DNA of 64,000 nucleotides. Origin: Calliopum simillimum (taxonomy: Eukaryota > Arthropoda > Insecta > Diptera > Lauxaniidae). Position numbers and translations under genes: made by a program. Position 1 is the first letter of the stretch, and each line of letters starts with the position of its first letter. The notes beneath the pieces are model-generated. The model had not been told where the DNA came from and made no database searches. It worked only from the letters and a program-made list of their open reading frames with translations. Location of the stretch: the NCBI GenBank assembly GCA_951812925.1, contig OX638369.1, forward strand, positions 17,203,329-17,267,328. The letters run 5' to 3'. Below are positions 22,340-33,149 of the stretch, piece by piece.

Positions 22340-23630
22340 TACGACTTTGAATTATACACCATTAGAAAGGTATTTGTATGCAGATGAGCGGAAAGTTTAA
22401 ATTATTTTAATAAGTTGCCTCTAAGCCTGCCAAAATTAAATAAACACACCGAGCTGAAAAGAAAAAAACAAAAAGGATAGAACTGTTTGTGTTTTTCGTT
22501 TTGTTTATGGTTCACATTTATCATTGTACCAGGGATGATAAATGACTTTTCTATTATGTACTACATAGGAAAAAAAGTACTAAGTGTCCAAAAAGTACCA
22601 AAATTATTTAATACATTTGCGGTCGAATTTCGACCTTTGGGCGATTCTAGTAAAAATTTGATTTCATATTATTTTTATTTATGCAATAAACAAAACTAGA
22701 AATCTATTATAATTAAAACATTTTGTTTTCATGATGACTACAAGAACACTTTTCTAGCAAAAAAAAAAAAAAAAGAATAAATAAAAAATCAGACGACATT
22801 CCATATTTTTTTTTTTTTTTTTCATTATTTTCGATATGAACAAACTCAATACCATTAGATTAGATAACGTACCTAAAAAGAACTCTTATATTAAATGGAA
22901 CAAAATGCGCCACTTGTACTTAAAACCCATAAAGTTATTAAAGAAAAAAACAAAAGAAAACAAAAAAACTTTCGTGGAAAAAGTACCGAAAAAACAATTA
23001 AAAATATCAAAATCAATGTCGTCGCCATACAGCGAGCGACATCTGTGGCAGCGCCATAAATTTTTAATAAATTTCGCTCAGAATGAAAGCCAAATATGAT
23101 TTACGAGCAAACGATATGAAATGTTCGGTAATGTTACATATGAAGTAAAAATAAAAATCAAAGTGATGATCCAATACAATTGATGTATTATCATACTTGC
23201 ACATCAAACATAGCGCTCTACGATTATCTACTCATATATGTACATATGTAAGTAAAAGAAACATATTAATGTACCTGTAGCTTGGTACATGTGGGTTGTT
23301 CAATACACAAAAATATAAATGCGTAAAGTTACCATAGGTATTCAAAATATTTACGATTGCAAGCAATCAAAACATAACGAAATTATCAATGAATGCAGTG
23401 TGTGCAGTAAAATTTTTTCCTGCAAATTTTGTTTCTAAAAATAGATTTTTACTGCATACTCTACAGCGCAGGGTAAACGTCTGTCTCATTTTATCATATT
23501 TCGCAATCTCCCTCCTCTCGCTCACTCTTGTGGTAAATTTTTCATTTTTAAATCTAAACAACGCTCTCAGCCAGACTGCAAAATTCCTCTCACATAGTGT
23601 CGCACAGTCGGTCAAGAATTACAAAAACTT
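22340..23630. other. AT-rich spacer with a small GC-richer patch
   Basis: No gene is supported. At 23015-23075 there is a compact GC-richer patch with two GCCAT words and GGCAGCGCCATAAATTTTTAAT, reminiscent of insulator or Polycomb-type sites but not diagnostic. At 23500-23525 there is a CT-rich run (CTCCCTCCTCTCGCTCACTC) of the GAGA-factor type. Confidence 0.3.
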
Positions 23631-23815
23631 TCCACTTCAAGTTAAACCTTTTCCACATTGTATTGGTCTATTTTCAAATCAAATTAAACTTTTCCGAATC
23701 AAAAAAAAAAAAAAACTTTTTACGAATTCATTTTTTTCCAACATTCAACCTTTTTTCAAACAAATAAACCTACTCCCAAATCAATTTAACCTTTTCCCAA
23801 CTTAAAATATACAAG
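23630..23815. repeat. Degenerate ~20-bp tandem repeat (left block)
   Basis: Units of the type AATCAAATTAAACTTTTTCC recur with changes. A second block of the same unit lies at 24935-25145, on the other side of the foldback. Confidence 0.45.
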
Positions 23816-23873
23816 GACACTTGAATAAAAAATTTTCATTAAACTTTGCAAGAAATACTCTTAAAATGATATA

Positions 23874-24839
23874 CAGGTTGTATTGCATAAGGTTACGAAA
23901 AACAACAAACAAAAAATTGCATCCGAGGGAGGGGCCTAAAATGTACCCCTGAGGTTATAAGGTTAAAACTGATTTTCTGACTTGTTTCAGAAAAAAAAAT
24001 TTTCTTGGATCACCCTAACGTTTTAGAGAAAACATTTCTACGGTTTTTGTTAATTGTAAAAGCTTTCAGATAGTGTATATGGTTTACAGAATTTAAAAGA
24101 ATTTCGCAAAGTTCTTTACCTTTAAAGTTGATATTTTAATTTGTTTTCTCCCATTTTTTGACTTTGGCGGCCATTTTAGTGCAAAAATGGTCCTAATAAC
24201 ATACTATTTTATAATTTTTTTTTTCAAATTCTCATTAAATTTCCTTTAATTCGATGGTACATTTGTCATACCAACTTTATAATTTGAGGTCGGAAAAAAA
24301 TATTTTTCTATATAACAAACAGGTTACTCGCATGCGTTGCGCTGCATATGATGTGCACGCTACTCGTTCTGCTCTTTATCTACTGGAGCCTTCAAATGGA
24401 AATGTATTTTTTTCTGAACTCAATCAAAAAAATTGGTATGACAAATGTACCATCGGATTAAAGGAAATTTAATGAGGTTTTCAAAAAAAAAAATTATAAA
24501 AGGGTATCTTAATTGGACCTTTTTCATACTAAAATGGCCGTCGAAGTCAGAAAATTGGGGAAAAAAATTAAAATTTAACTTTGCGAAATACTTTTAAACT
24601 CTATAAGCCATATACACTATCTGAAAGCTCTAACAATTATCTAAAACTTTGACATAAAAATGTTTTCTCTAAAACGTTAGGGTGATCCAAGAAAATTTTT
24701 TTTTCTAAAACAAGTCAGAAAATCAGTTTTAACCCTATAACACCTCAGGGGTACATTTTAGACCCCCCTCCAGGCGCAATTTTTTGTTAGCCCTGGCCTC
24801 CTTTATCACCTCCTTCGTAACTTTATGCAATACACCCTG
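23874..24839. mobile_element. Foldback element, about 966 bp, mariner-like CAGG(T/G)TGTATTGCATAA ends
   Basis: Left CAGGTTGTATTGCATAAGGT is mirrored by right CTTTATGCAATACACCCTG. The inverted arms continue inward through GATTTTCTGACTTGTTT, GGATCACCCTAACGTTTTAG and CAGATAGTGTATATGG to the centre, where GGTACATTTGTCATACCAAC (24257) is mirrored by TTGGTATGACAAATGTACC. TA precedes the left end; the right flank is CATA. No transposase is present. The open frame inside is a product of the arms. Confidence 0.65.
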
Positions 24840-24934
24840 CATATCTGTACTTAAAAAGCTATCGTTATAAAACTTGGTATATGGCTGAATATTGTGTCTA
24901 CCAAACATCTTTTGAAAGGTGGTAGGCTTTGAAC

Positions 24935-25145
24935 AAGTGGGTTGTAAAAAGGTTCAATAGATTTCGAAAAAGGTAAATTTGATAAGCAAAAGTTTATTTT
25001 TATTTGAAAAAAGTTCAATTTCGTGTGAGAAAAGATCAATACAGAATTTTCGCTCCATTTTAAACCTTTTCCGCATCAAATTGATCTTTTTTCAATTCAA
25101 TTTAAACTTTTTCCAAATCAAAATAAACTTTTTCCAAATCACATG
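24935..25145. repeat. Degenerate ~20-bp tandem repeat (right block)
   Basis: Units CAAATCAAAATAAACTTTTTC and similar recur at 25080-25145 and in reverse orientation at 24945-25030. They match the block at 23630-23815, so one array was apparently split by the foldback. Confidence 0.45.
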
Positions 25146-25441
25146 GAAAACTTGTAGGTATTCAAAGACTTAACCCCCATTTCCATGAAAAGGCATAAGT
25201 ATTTCATCCTGGGAAAGCTAAATCTAAAGACATCAACAAAAGTTTCTGTAACTAAGCGAGGATACGAATAAAACACGGATAATCAAATTATCGGCCAACC
25301 AAATTTACAACCAACTGAATATCGCGCCAGCAGAGAATTCCAAACGCACCCCAACGAATGTTACTTTAGCAACTCACGGAAGGGGGCGGGCGGCCGCCAT
25401 TTAATGAAGGCAATGAAGGTATTTCCTGTCGGACATACTTT

Positions 25442-25884
25442 CTTTCTCTTGGTGGTCGCCGCATAGGTAAGACGTGATCTGCGTTTATTTCCAACAACCC
25501 GAAACTTAGGATTTTTTAACAACGAGGACACTTTGAGACATGACTAGGACTTACAATTAACAACCAATGGATACATTTTGTGGACCACGGAGATGGAGAG
25601 ACATGGTCTGTGATACAGTCCACGACGGACAGACGGAGACCCAGGACCAGAGACGAAGAGGCATGGTCAGTGATGCACTCCAAGACGAGCAGATGGAGAC
25701 CCAGGACCAGAGACGAAGAGGCATGGTGAGTGATGCACTCCACAATGGACGGACAGAGACATGCCAAGATTAGAATCAAAGTAATGAGATAACTTTTAAC
25801 GTAGTGAATTTAGACTATATTTATATTATGCTAACTATTGTAGGTTAACATTTAATTTAATGCGCTTTCTCTTGGTGGTCGCCG
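25442..25884. repeat. 60-bp minisatellite between two exact 20-bp direct repeats
   Basis: Three consecutive 60-bp units plus a partial fourth run from 25581 to 25763 (unit marks GGACCAGAGACGAAGAGGC, ATGGTCAGTGATGCACTCCA). Sixty is a multiple of three and the array is open in more than one frame, giving repetitive 20-residue periods. The exact 20-mer CTTTCTCTTGGTGGTCGCCG stands at 25442-25461 and again at 25865-25884, 423 bp apart, framing the array. The segment is far more GC-rich than its surroundings. No element family recognised. Confidence 0.65.
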
Positions 25885-26050
25885 GCTAACGAAGGAAAGG
25901 TTCGTTACTTAAAGATTATTGTTACTGCATTATTTTGCATCCACGTTTCCATTATACTCAGGCATTAAGATTAGTTCTATGGAAGATGTATGCTTCGTAG
26001 ATACATGCGACATTGCTTACTGGTTGGATTGATTTGTAATGTATATTTAA

Positions 26051-27920
26051 TAGAGTGGTCCAAAATCCGAAAGTGTTAAAAAGTCAAGGTGCGCGCGACT
26101 TTTCTGAATCCTTGGATCTTGCTGCTTACAAAAAGTGCTTTGGAACCAAAAAAAAATTGCGTTTAGATATTCCGCAACGAGCTTGAAGGTACTCTTTTGG
26201 GAATTTTTGAGTTTTTGAGTTCTTTTTTTAATTTAAACGCTATACCTTTTGAACCAGATAAAGTATTTGCAAAAATTAAACTGCATTTTGTGAGGAATAT
26301 TTTGAGCCATATTCTGCATCAATAATAGTTAATCTACTTTTTGCCAATTTTTTTAGCAGCACTTTAAACTTAAAAATTTGTTAATTTTTTGAGGTGCTTG
26401 CACTTTCAACAATCGATTTTTTTCTTATTTTGCTGTAGCAAATTTTTTTAAACATTTTAATATTTTTATGCATTAATTTATCTTTTAAATAATTCCAACA
26501 ACTAAGCTATTGGTAACACTTTTACTCACTAAAAACTATTAAGTATAATTAAATTAGACTTAAAAAAAAAATTCATTTTAGTGTTTTCAAGGCATTAAAA
26601 TAAGATATCTTAATAGGATGACGGAAGGTACCACTTTTTTTTTATAGAATCATTAGTTCCTAATCTTCTGAGTAAAACAACGTTCTTTGCAATATCGAAA
26701 TTTTTGCACTTCATGTTATTTTTGGCAAAATAGGTTAACAGATAGTTTTCATAGATCTTCTAAAAAAACTAAAAAAAAATATTAGTCAAAAATAAACAAA
26801 AATAGCCATTTTAAATGTATTTGTTAATTTTGATTCCGAATTTGGTCTCAAAATCGCTCTATCTTGTATGGTTAAGGAGATATTCAAACATAAAAGTACA
26901 AAAAACACCGTTTTTGCTCTTTTTTAAGTGATATTACAAGTCAAGGTTACTTTCAGCCACAAAAAATGGTATTGTGTTTAAAAGTGACAGTATGTTTCTT
27001 TAAAATCCAATTTAAATTATGCGGATATCTTTTTTATTCTCGGAGTTATCCTAACTTAAAAAGTTGAAAAAGTGCAAAAAAAACGTTTTTTTATTATTTC
27101 TGCTTACTATATTTCAGAGGAACAAAAAGATATCGATTAAATTTAAATTGGGTTTTCAAGAAAAAAGCCGTCACTCTTATTTTCAATACCAAGCTGAAAG
27201 TTACCATGTCGTTATATAACAGCTTTAAAAATATCAAAAACGGTGTTTTTTGCATTTTTAGATTAGGATATCTCTAAAACCGTACAAGATAGAGCAATTC
27301 TGAGACCGGATTTAGAATTCTCATGAACAAATACATCACAAATGACTATTTTTGTTTCTGTTTCACCATGAAAATTTTAAACTCAAAGTTTTTTTTTGGC
27401 CAAATTTGATTAAACTTTACAGTTTTTAGCAAGTAAAGTGAAGCTGGTGGCTTAGTCGTTGGAGTCAGTTGATAGATAAATTAATGCGTAAAAAAATAGA
27501 TGTATAAAAAAAAATTCGCTAGAGCAAAATAAGAAAAAAATCGGTTCTTGAATCTGCAAATACCTCAAAAAATTAACAAATTTTGAAGTTTAAAGTGCTG
27601 CTAAAAAAAATTGAGAAAGAGAATATTAATTATTATTAAAGAAAAAATTGGCCCAAAATATTCTTAGCAAAATGCAATTCAATTTTTGCAAATACTTTAT
27701 CTGGTTCAAAACATATAGCGATTAAATTAAAAATAGTACTCAAAAACTCAAAAATTCCTAAAAATGTACCTTCAAGCTCGTTGCGGAATATCTAAACGCA
27801 ATTTTTTTTTGGTTCCAAAGCACTTTTTGTAATCAGCAGGATCCAAGGATTCAGAAAAGTCGCGCGCACCTTGACTTTTTAACACTTTTAGTTTTTCCAT
27901 ACAAAATTTGGACCACTCTA
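26051..27920. mobile_element. 1.87-kb foldback element, almost wholly palindromic
   Basis: Left TAGAGTGGTCCAAA and right TTTGGACCACTCTA are exact mirrors. The arms continue with long conserved stretches (AAAAAGTCAAGGTGCGCGCG, TTCTGAATCCTTGGATC, GTTTAGATATTCCGCAACGA, GATAGAGCAATTC, AAACACCGTTTTTG) nearly to a centre at about 27070. TA may be the target duplication. No coding region. The inner GATAGAGC module recurs in the foldback at 60124-61419. Confidence 0.75.
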
Positions 27921-27929
27921 ATATTTAAT

Positions 27930-29660
27930 CATCAAAGTAGAATTTATCTATCCGTTCATTTGTCTCAAAAATTTCCAAGTGTCTTACGTATTAATAAGTA
28001 TGTACAGTAATCGTTCAAGTGTGAGACTTTTGATGTCTTTTTTCATCGTATGACAAATATTTCTACATAGCGTAATTAGACGCCTACCTGGCGCGTGTAT
28101 TCCACCAACACATTGGCATTGTAAAGAAATAAAACGCATACATTGAAAGAATGTAAGAAAAAGTTTTGTACATACACTGACTGGTAAGAACGTATAAAAA
28201 ACGCTTTATCTTCCTCAACATTTCTTATCACACATCAAACGTCAATTAAATGATAAATGAGACTCTATAAAGCAGCAGCAGCAGCAACAATAAGAAATCG
28301 AAAGAAATGTAGTAGAACTGACAAAATAAACAAATAGAAATTTTACCACTATTGATTTGTAGTAAAATTTGGAACATAATTTTTCCACAATACGAGTACT
28401 CGTACATATGTCTGGGAAATGTTTTTGTTCTTTTCAGCCAAACTTCAATGCGTAAGCATTATGGGAGTGGTAACTAATATTTCGATGACTTTGAAATTTT
28501 ACAATTCTTTCAATAAAATTGTGATCTTTCATTTAACAGTCTCTCCCACCCTGGGTTCTCGTATACTTTCTGGATTTATTATCGCTCAAAGGGGTCGTTA
28601 GACCCATGTGGTCCTGCCCTCAGGGATATTTCTGCAATGATACTTTTTGGTTGCAAAAATCTCTCTAGAATCCTCGGTTTCCTTCCTTGCCATTCTATTT
28701 TGCACATAGCTGTTAGGACGGTCTCCAATTTGCCGATGAGAGTAGGCGTTTTTAGAGAAGAGCCTAGAGATTTTGACTACTAAATGCATATTTTTTTCGT
28801 CATCTATTCGCGGCATGCCTTCGCTTAGATCCCCACAATTAAAGTACCTTCAAATACCTTAAACTAAGGCAAACTTCAGAAAAGGGTTTTTTCTGACCCT
28901 CTCCCTCTCCTCATTTAAATGTGTTATCCTTTCATCTTTAAATAACTTAATTTATGTATTTAATGGGTTATTGTTATCGTAAGTATGCATTCTTGGAATT
29001 TCTCAACCCAAAGATAATTACGTAACATCCAATCAAATATCATAAACGTTGGTGACACCTAATTATGAATACATTAGACATATGTACATATGTAGGCATG
29101 TACAATACTGTACATATGTATACATTAATAGGTTGGTATGGATATGAACGCTTTCATCATTATTGTAACCATATACCATGGTAAATAGTCTTACATACGT
29201 TCATACATTTGTAAGGTTCTCTAGTATGCCCCTTATTGTTTTTATACATTTTTTCAGGAATTTTGTCATTGGCAACGACCACCCACCGCTATCTCAACGT
29301 ATTCCTGCGAAAATTTAAATTGCTGCACCCTGTAAGGAATGTCCACATGAAGTGCAAATACAAACAAGCGTACAAGGTAACACTAAGCTCATTTGGATTA
29401 AGTATGTGGTTTCGTAGTGCAAGTGTTCTTGGCTGCTCGTAGGGTGGAACTGCATTAGACGTATGAAAGGTTAATGTGATGATGTCAAAGAAAACGATCA
29501 AACGGGTGAGTGCTGACATCGTGTGGAGTTTTCTGCGAAATCTAAATCATAAACACATATTGAAATGCTGCTTTGTAATAAAAGAGTTAACGGTTTCGTG
29601 GTCCGGATGCGGCAGTCCTGTTTCAATGACATATGTCAAATAGAACTGTCATTCGGGACA
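27930..29660. other. Spacer, no gene supported
   Basis: A CAG-type triplet run (GCAGCAGCAGCAGCAAC) lies near 28270 and ATGTA/CATATG simple repeats near 29080-29130. The open frames at 28598-28816 (minus) and 29236-29519 look protein-like in composition but contain no domain I recognise. Confidence 0.3.
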
Positions 29661-29665
29661 TCATA

Positions 29666-29770
29666 GGGGTTATCGTGAATCAAGATTCCCGGGGAATTTT
29701 CATAAACTGCAATAGAGAATGCACGGCAGTCTAAGAAAATTCCCCGGGAATCTTGATTCACGATAACCCC
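29666..29770. repeat. Perfect 36-bp inverted repeat with a 33-nt loop
   Basis: GGGGTTATCGTGAATCAAGA..CCCGGGGAATTTTC (29666-29701) is exactly mirrored at 29735-29770. The stem contains the CCCGGGG core and the loop includes GAATGCACGGCAG. It may be a minimal MITE (both ends start GGGGTTATCG) or a structured non-coding locus. No flanking duplication is convincing. Confidence 0.75.
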
Positions 29771-30258
29771 CCATATGTTTAGTAAAGGGTCTGAACGTGT
29801 TCACTTTTTTAGAAAATTTACTAAAATGATGGTGATTCTGTATCAGTCACGAAGAGATTATGCATAATATATGATCGACGTTAGAACACACGTCTGAACA
29901 CACATAAGAGAAAACCAGAGTACTCAGATTGGAGTTTTTTTCGCAATATTGGAGAAAAGAAAAAGTTTTGGGGTAACAAAATTTATGAGTTAAAATTTGG
30001 GGGTAAAAATTTATACTGCAGAAATTGGGGCTAAAAAAATCATATCTAAAAAGTTGGAAAATGATGAAACATTTCGGCTATTTACAGAAATTTACCATTT
30101 GCTCTTGAATTATAAATCGGTATGGATTCATCCATATGGATTGAACAGCATAAAGCTCCAAGGATATCCAAAAATATTTCAATATTTTCACATGAAAGAC
30201 AAGCCAGGCTTGTACATCACTAATATTGTTAAGGATATAAAATAAGTTATTAGAGCTA

Positions 30259-31555
30259 AGGACCGTGCCATTATTTATAAGTACAGTAAAAATGCATTAT
30301 ATTTTAATAGTAATAAATTATAATTTTTATTTACACGAATACTCTGATACATCAGATTCTTATGTCAACTTTCATTAAGATATTTAATTAAATTTGCTCC
30401 TTTGAACCCATTTTTCTAACCTTTTTCTTTACGTCCTTCATTAAATTTTTAGCCAACCTTTTTCCACGCTTCTTGACCACACGGTTTCAGTTGTATTTGA
30501 ACTTCTTTACTGAATCTGCGGGCTTAAATGTTTGCTTTAAATCTCTTTTTATAATTGTCCAAAATCTTTCTATTGGACGAAGTTCTGGGCATTTTGGTGG
30601 GTTAAGCTCTTTCTTTACATAATCAAGATTTTCACTATCGTACCAATTTACCACGGAAGATGCATAGTGACAGGAAGCAAGGTCAGGCCAAAAAAGTGGC
30701 TTATTAGATTGCTCTTTAATAAGCGGAAGAAATCTCTTCTTAAGACACTCCTTGAGGTATATTTCTTGGTTCATTGTTTTGTTTGTGACGAAAGGAGAAG
30801 AAACCTTGCCGCACTGACAAATTGCTTGCCAAACCATGAGTTTTTTTCCAAATTTTTCGCATTGAATTGACTTATCGGCTGTAGTTACCTTCTCTTCTTT
30901 ATTAACTGTAAAAAATTGGGGGCCTGGTAGGGTTTTGTAGTCCAATTTGACGTAAGTTTCATCATCCATTACAATGCATTCAAATTTTTTGTTTAAAATA
31001 TGGCGATACAACTTACGGGCTCGTTGTTTTGGTCTCGCACTTTGAACTTTGCTTCTTTTTGGACATTTTTGCTTTTATAGGTTCTAAAGTTGTTCCTCAC
31101 CTTATCACGTTGGACAGTTGAAGACGAGGTACCACATTTTTTAGCGCAATCACGAACAGATATTTCTTTTTCTTTTGTAAAAACACTTATTATTCTTTGG
31201 TCAATTTTTGATATTATATTAGCTTTTTTTCGGCCTCTTCCAGGTAAATCATCAAGAGTATAATGCTCTGTAAACCGCTTTATAGTTTTCTGAACCGCCC
31301 ATACGCTAACGCCTTCTTCTTTGGCGTTTTTCTGTAAGACATTATTTTCTTACACCATTTGCAAAGAATTGCCTCGCGTTGTTTTGGATTAAGTCCCTTC
31401 ATTGCTAACGCCTTTGAAAAATTTTCCAAACGAAATTAATTTGTCGAAACAACATAAATGTCATATTTTATTGACATAAATTGCTAAGACATTGCACAAT
31501 CAACGCCTGCTTTATAAGGTGTTTAAAATGTACTCATAAATAATGGCACGGTCCT
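30259..31555 (-). mobile_element. ITmD37E (Tc1/mariner) transposon, 1297 bp, intact TIRs
   Basis: Both ends read AGGACCGTGCCATTATTTAT followed by one mismatch and AGTACA, and both are flanked by TA. The length of 1.3 kb matches autonomous members. It carries one transposase gene on the minus strand (annotated separately) which is broken. Confidence 0.82.
30487..31402 (-). pseudogene. DD37E transposase, two frameshifts
   Basis: Start ATG at 31402 gives MKGLNPKQREAILCKWCKK (first helix-turn-helix). A frameshift near 31320 is followed by SVWAVQKTIKRF, the LPGRGRKK linker, and a second helix-turn-helix (ISVRDCAKKCGTSSSTVQRD). Another frameshift near 31040 leads into the catalytic part (30487-31011): first Asp in CIVMDDETYVKLD, second Asp in FWPDLASCHYA, and Glu in LRPIERFW. 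There are 37 residues between the second Asp and the Glu, hence DD37E. The catalytic triad is retained, but the two frame breaks make it non-functional. ITmD37E elements are known from mosquitoes and other insects. Confidence 0.8.
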
Positions 31556-31884
31556 TAATAAAGTTGACGCTGTCTTGAATCAATGTAGAATTCTCTCCTA
31601 AGATTTCTTTCACAACTTTAAACTATTCAACAAATAGCTAGTTGATTTTTGGAAAAATAAGATAACAGGAGAAAAAATTTGTTGGTATTCTTTAATTAAT
31701 ATTAGGAAAAATGTTAAATTTTATAAAAATCTATTTGGGTAAAATTTTCAATATTTGTAAAAAAAACTTTTTTTTAGTAAGGTTCGAAATTTTGATCAAG
31801 GAAACTGTAAGAAACTAAGTTTGTGAGAGATGTGTTAAGGTCTAGAACATCACCCACGTTCCATCGAAAATATTGCCTTATCAT

Positions 31885-31965
31885 ACAGCAAAAAGTTTGG
31901 GTGTAAAATTCAAACCAAGTTGAAATGAATGCAGACCCACACCAAACTTGGAATAAAATTTATGC
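31885..31965. repeat. Terminal fragment of the ACAGCAAAAAGTTTGGG repeat family
   Basis: ACAGCAAAAAGTTTGGGTGTAAAATTC and its inverted partner CACACCAAACTTGG close by. Related starts occur at 49140, 53890, 63312 and (inverted) 63720. Confidence 0.4.
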
Positions 31966-32277
31966 TTCAATTTGATTTGCTTGTTCGTAAAAAATGTATA
32001 CACATAGAGTATTAACACAATTTAAACTATTTTGGTTTAAATTTTATAGTATCACTATATAAAAAACTTTTATACATATTTTCTATAAAAATTATATAGT
32101 AGTTCATATGAAAGACCTCACAAAACTCGATTACTGAAATTACCAAAATGGATGTGTAAGGTATGCGGTACCAATGGATTGGAAGTGAAGAGGAAAATCT
32201 GTATTGGAATAAAATTTTTAAGCGAAGTCTCAATTAGAAGTGTGCGTCCTTCGAAAACCACAAAATAGGTTATCCCC

Positions 32278-33143
32278 GCGTGAAAAAGAACGGTGGCCAC
32301 TAATAACCACTAATGCACTACTGATGAATACTGATAACCACTAATGCACACCTATAAACACTAATGACCACTAACGTACCACTAATACGCCACTTATGAC
32401 CACTTACTTACCACTAATAACCACTAATAAACCACTACAGTGCACCATTGCTGAGGGAGTATGTCTGTCCTTGTTGTGTTCATAAGGAAATACAGAGACA
32501 GTTATACAGTACCAGCGAAAGTGCTGATGTGATAAGTCTGCACATGCGCAATCGTTCGATAGTCCGATCACATGTGGGATCAATAATCGATGTGCGGATA
32601 TAATAGTACATATTAATTTACGTGCAATTTCCCGTCGTGTGAATCCAAAAGTGAAAATGGCTTCCGACAATATAGAAAAGAAAAGGTAAATTCGGTTTGT
32701 GCATGAACGATAGTTGTTACGACTAAAATTTTGGATCTAGCGAAATGTTTTGAGGTTAGAGTGAATGTGCTTTTTCTTCACAGAATGGATCTGGAAATTT
32801 GCATTTTTTGCGAGTTCGAGAATTACAGCAACAAAATCGATGTCGCCTACGGTGGATGGGTAGACTTACCTGAAGACGAAACTTTGGATACTGTGAAGAA
32901 TAAGAAATTGAGTGTTTTATTGAATTGGCCCAATGGTATCGATGCGCCTCAACCACCTGCCTCGATGGAAAAAAAATTGCCGCAAGCAAAATCCTGGGAA
33001 CATCAGTGGCTCAATTGCCACTATTTGTGGTCATCGGTGGTTTATTTGCCACGGTAAGTGTTCATTAGTGGTTCGACCGCGAAAACACTTATGCACTATT
33101 AGTGTTTATCAGTATTATTAGTGGCCACCGTTCTTTTTCACGC
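32278..33143. mobile_element. TIR element, 866 bp, with subterminal CCACTAAT repeats and a spliced open frame
   Basis: A perfect 29-bp terminal inverted repeat begins GCGTGAAAAAGAACGGTGGC at 32278 and is mirrored at 33115-33143. Both subterminal zones are crowded with CCACTAAT(A/G) and its complement, as in transposase-binding arrays of cut-and-paste elements. No clear target duplication. Inside lies a two-exon open frame on the plus strand. The superfamily is unknown to me. Confidence 0.7.
32657..33057 (+). CDS. Two-exon open frame inside the TIR element, function unknown
   Basis: Exon 1 (32657-32685) starts MASDNIEKK and ends at the donor AAAAG/GTAAAT. Exon 2 begins at 32784 after TTTTTCTTCACAG and reads on through MDLEICIFCEFENY, YGGWVDLPEDETLD and LLNWPNGIDAPQPP. 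The 98-bp intron joins the exons in phase 2. The 100-residue product ends inside the right subterminal repeats, so the coding region is probably the start of a longer protein truncated by deletion. I do not recognise it. A transposase or accessory N-terminus is the natural guess for an internally deleted element; capture of a host gene piece is the alternative. Confidence 0.45.
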
Positions 33144-33149
33144 TGGTCC

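Noticed and set aside
22836..23099. Lysine-rich open frame of 87 codons
   Set aside because: The composition follows from A-rich DNA; no domain, no splice signals.
25516..25779. Repetitive open frames on both strands (SLVLGL-type periods)
   Set aside because: Produced by the 60-bp minisatellite, whose period is a multiple of three.
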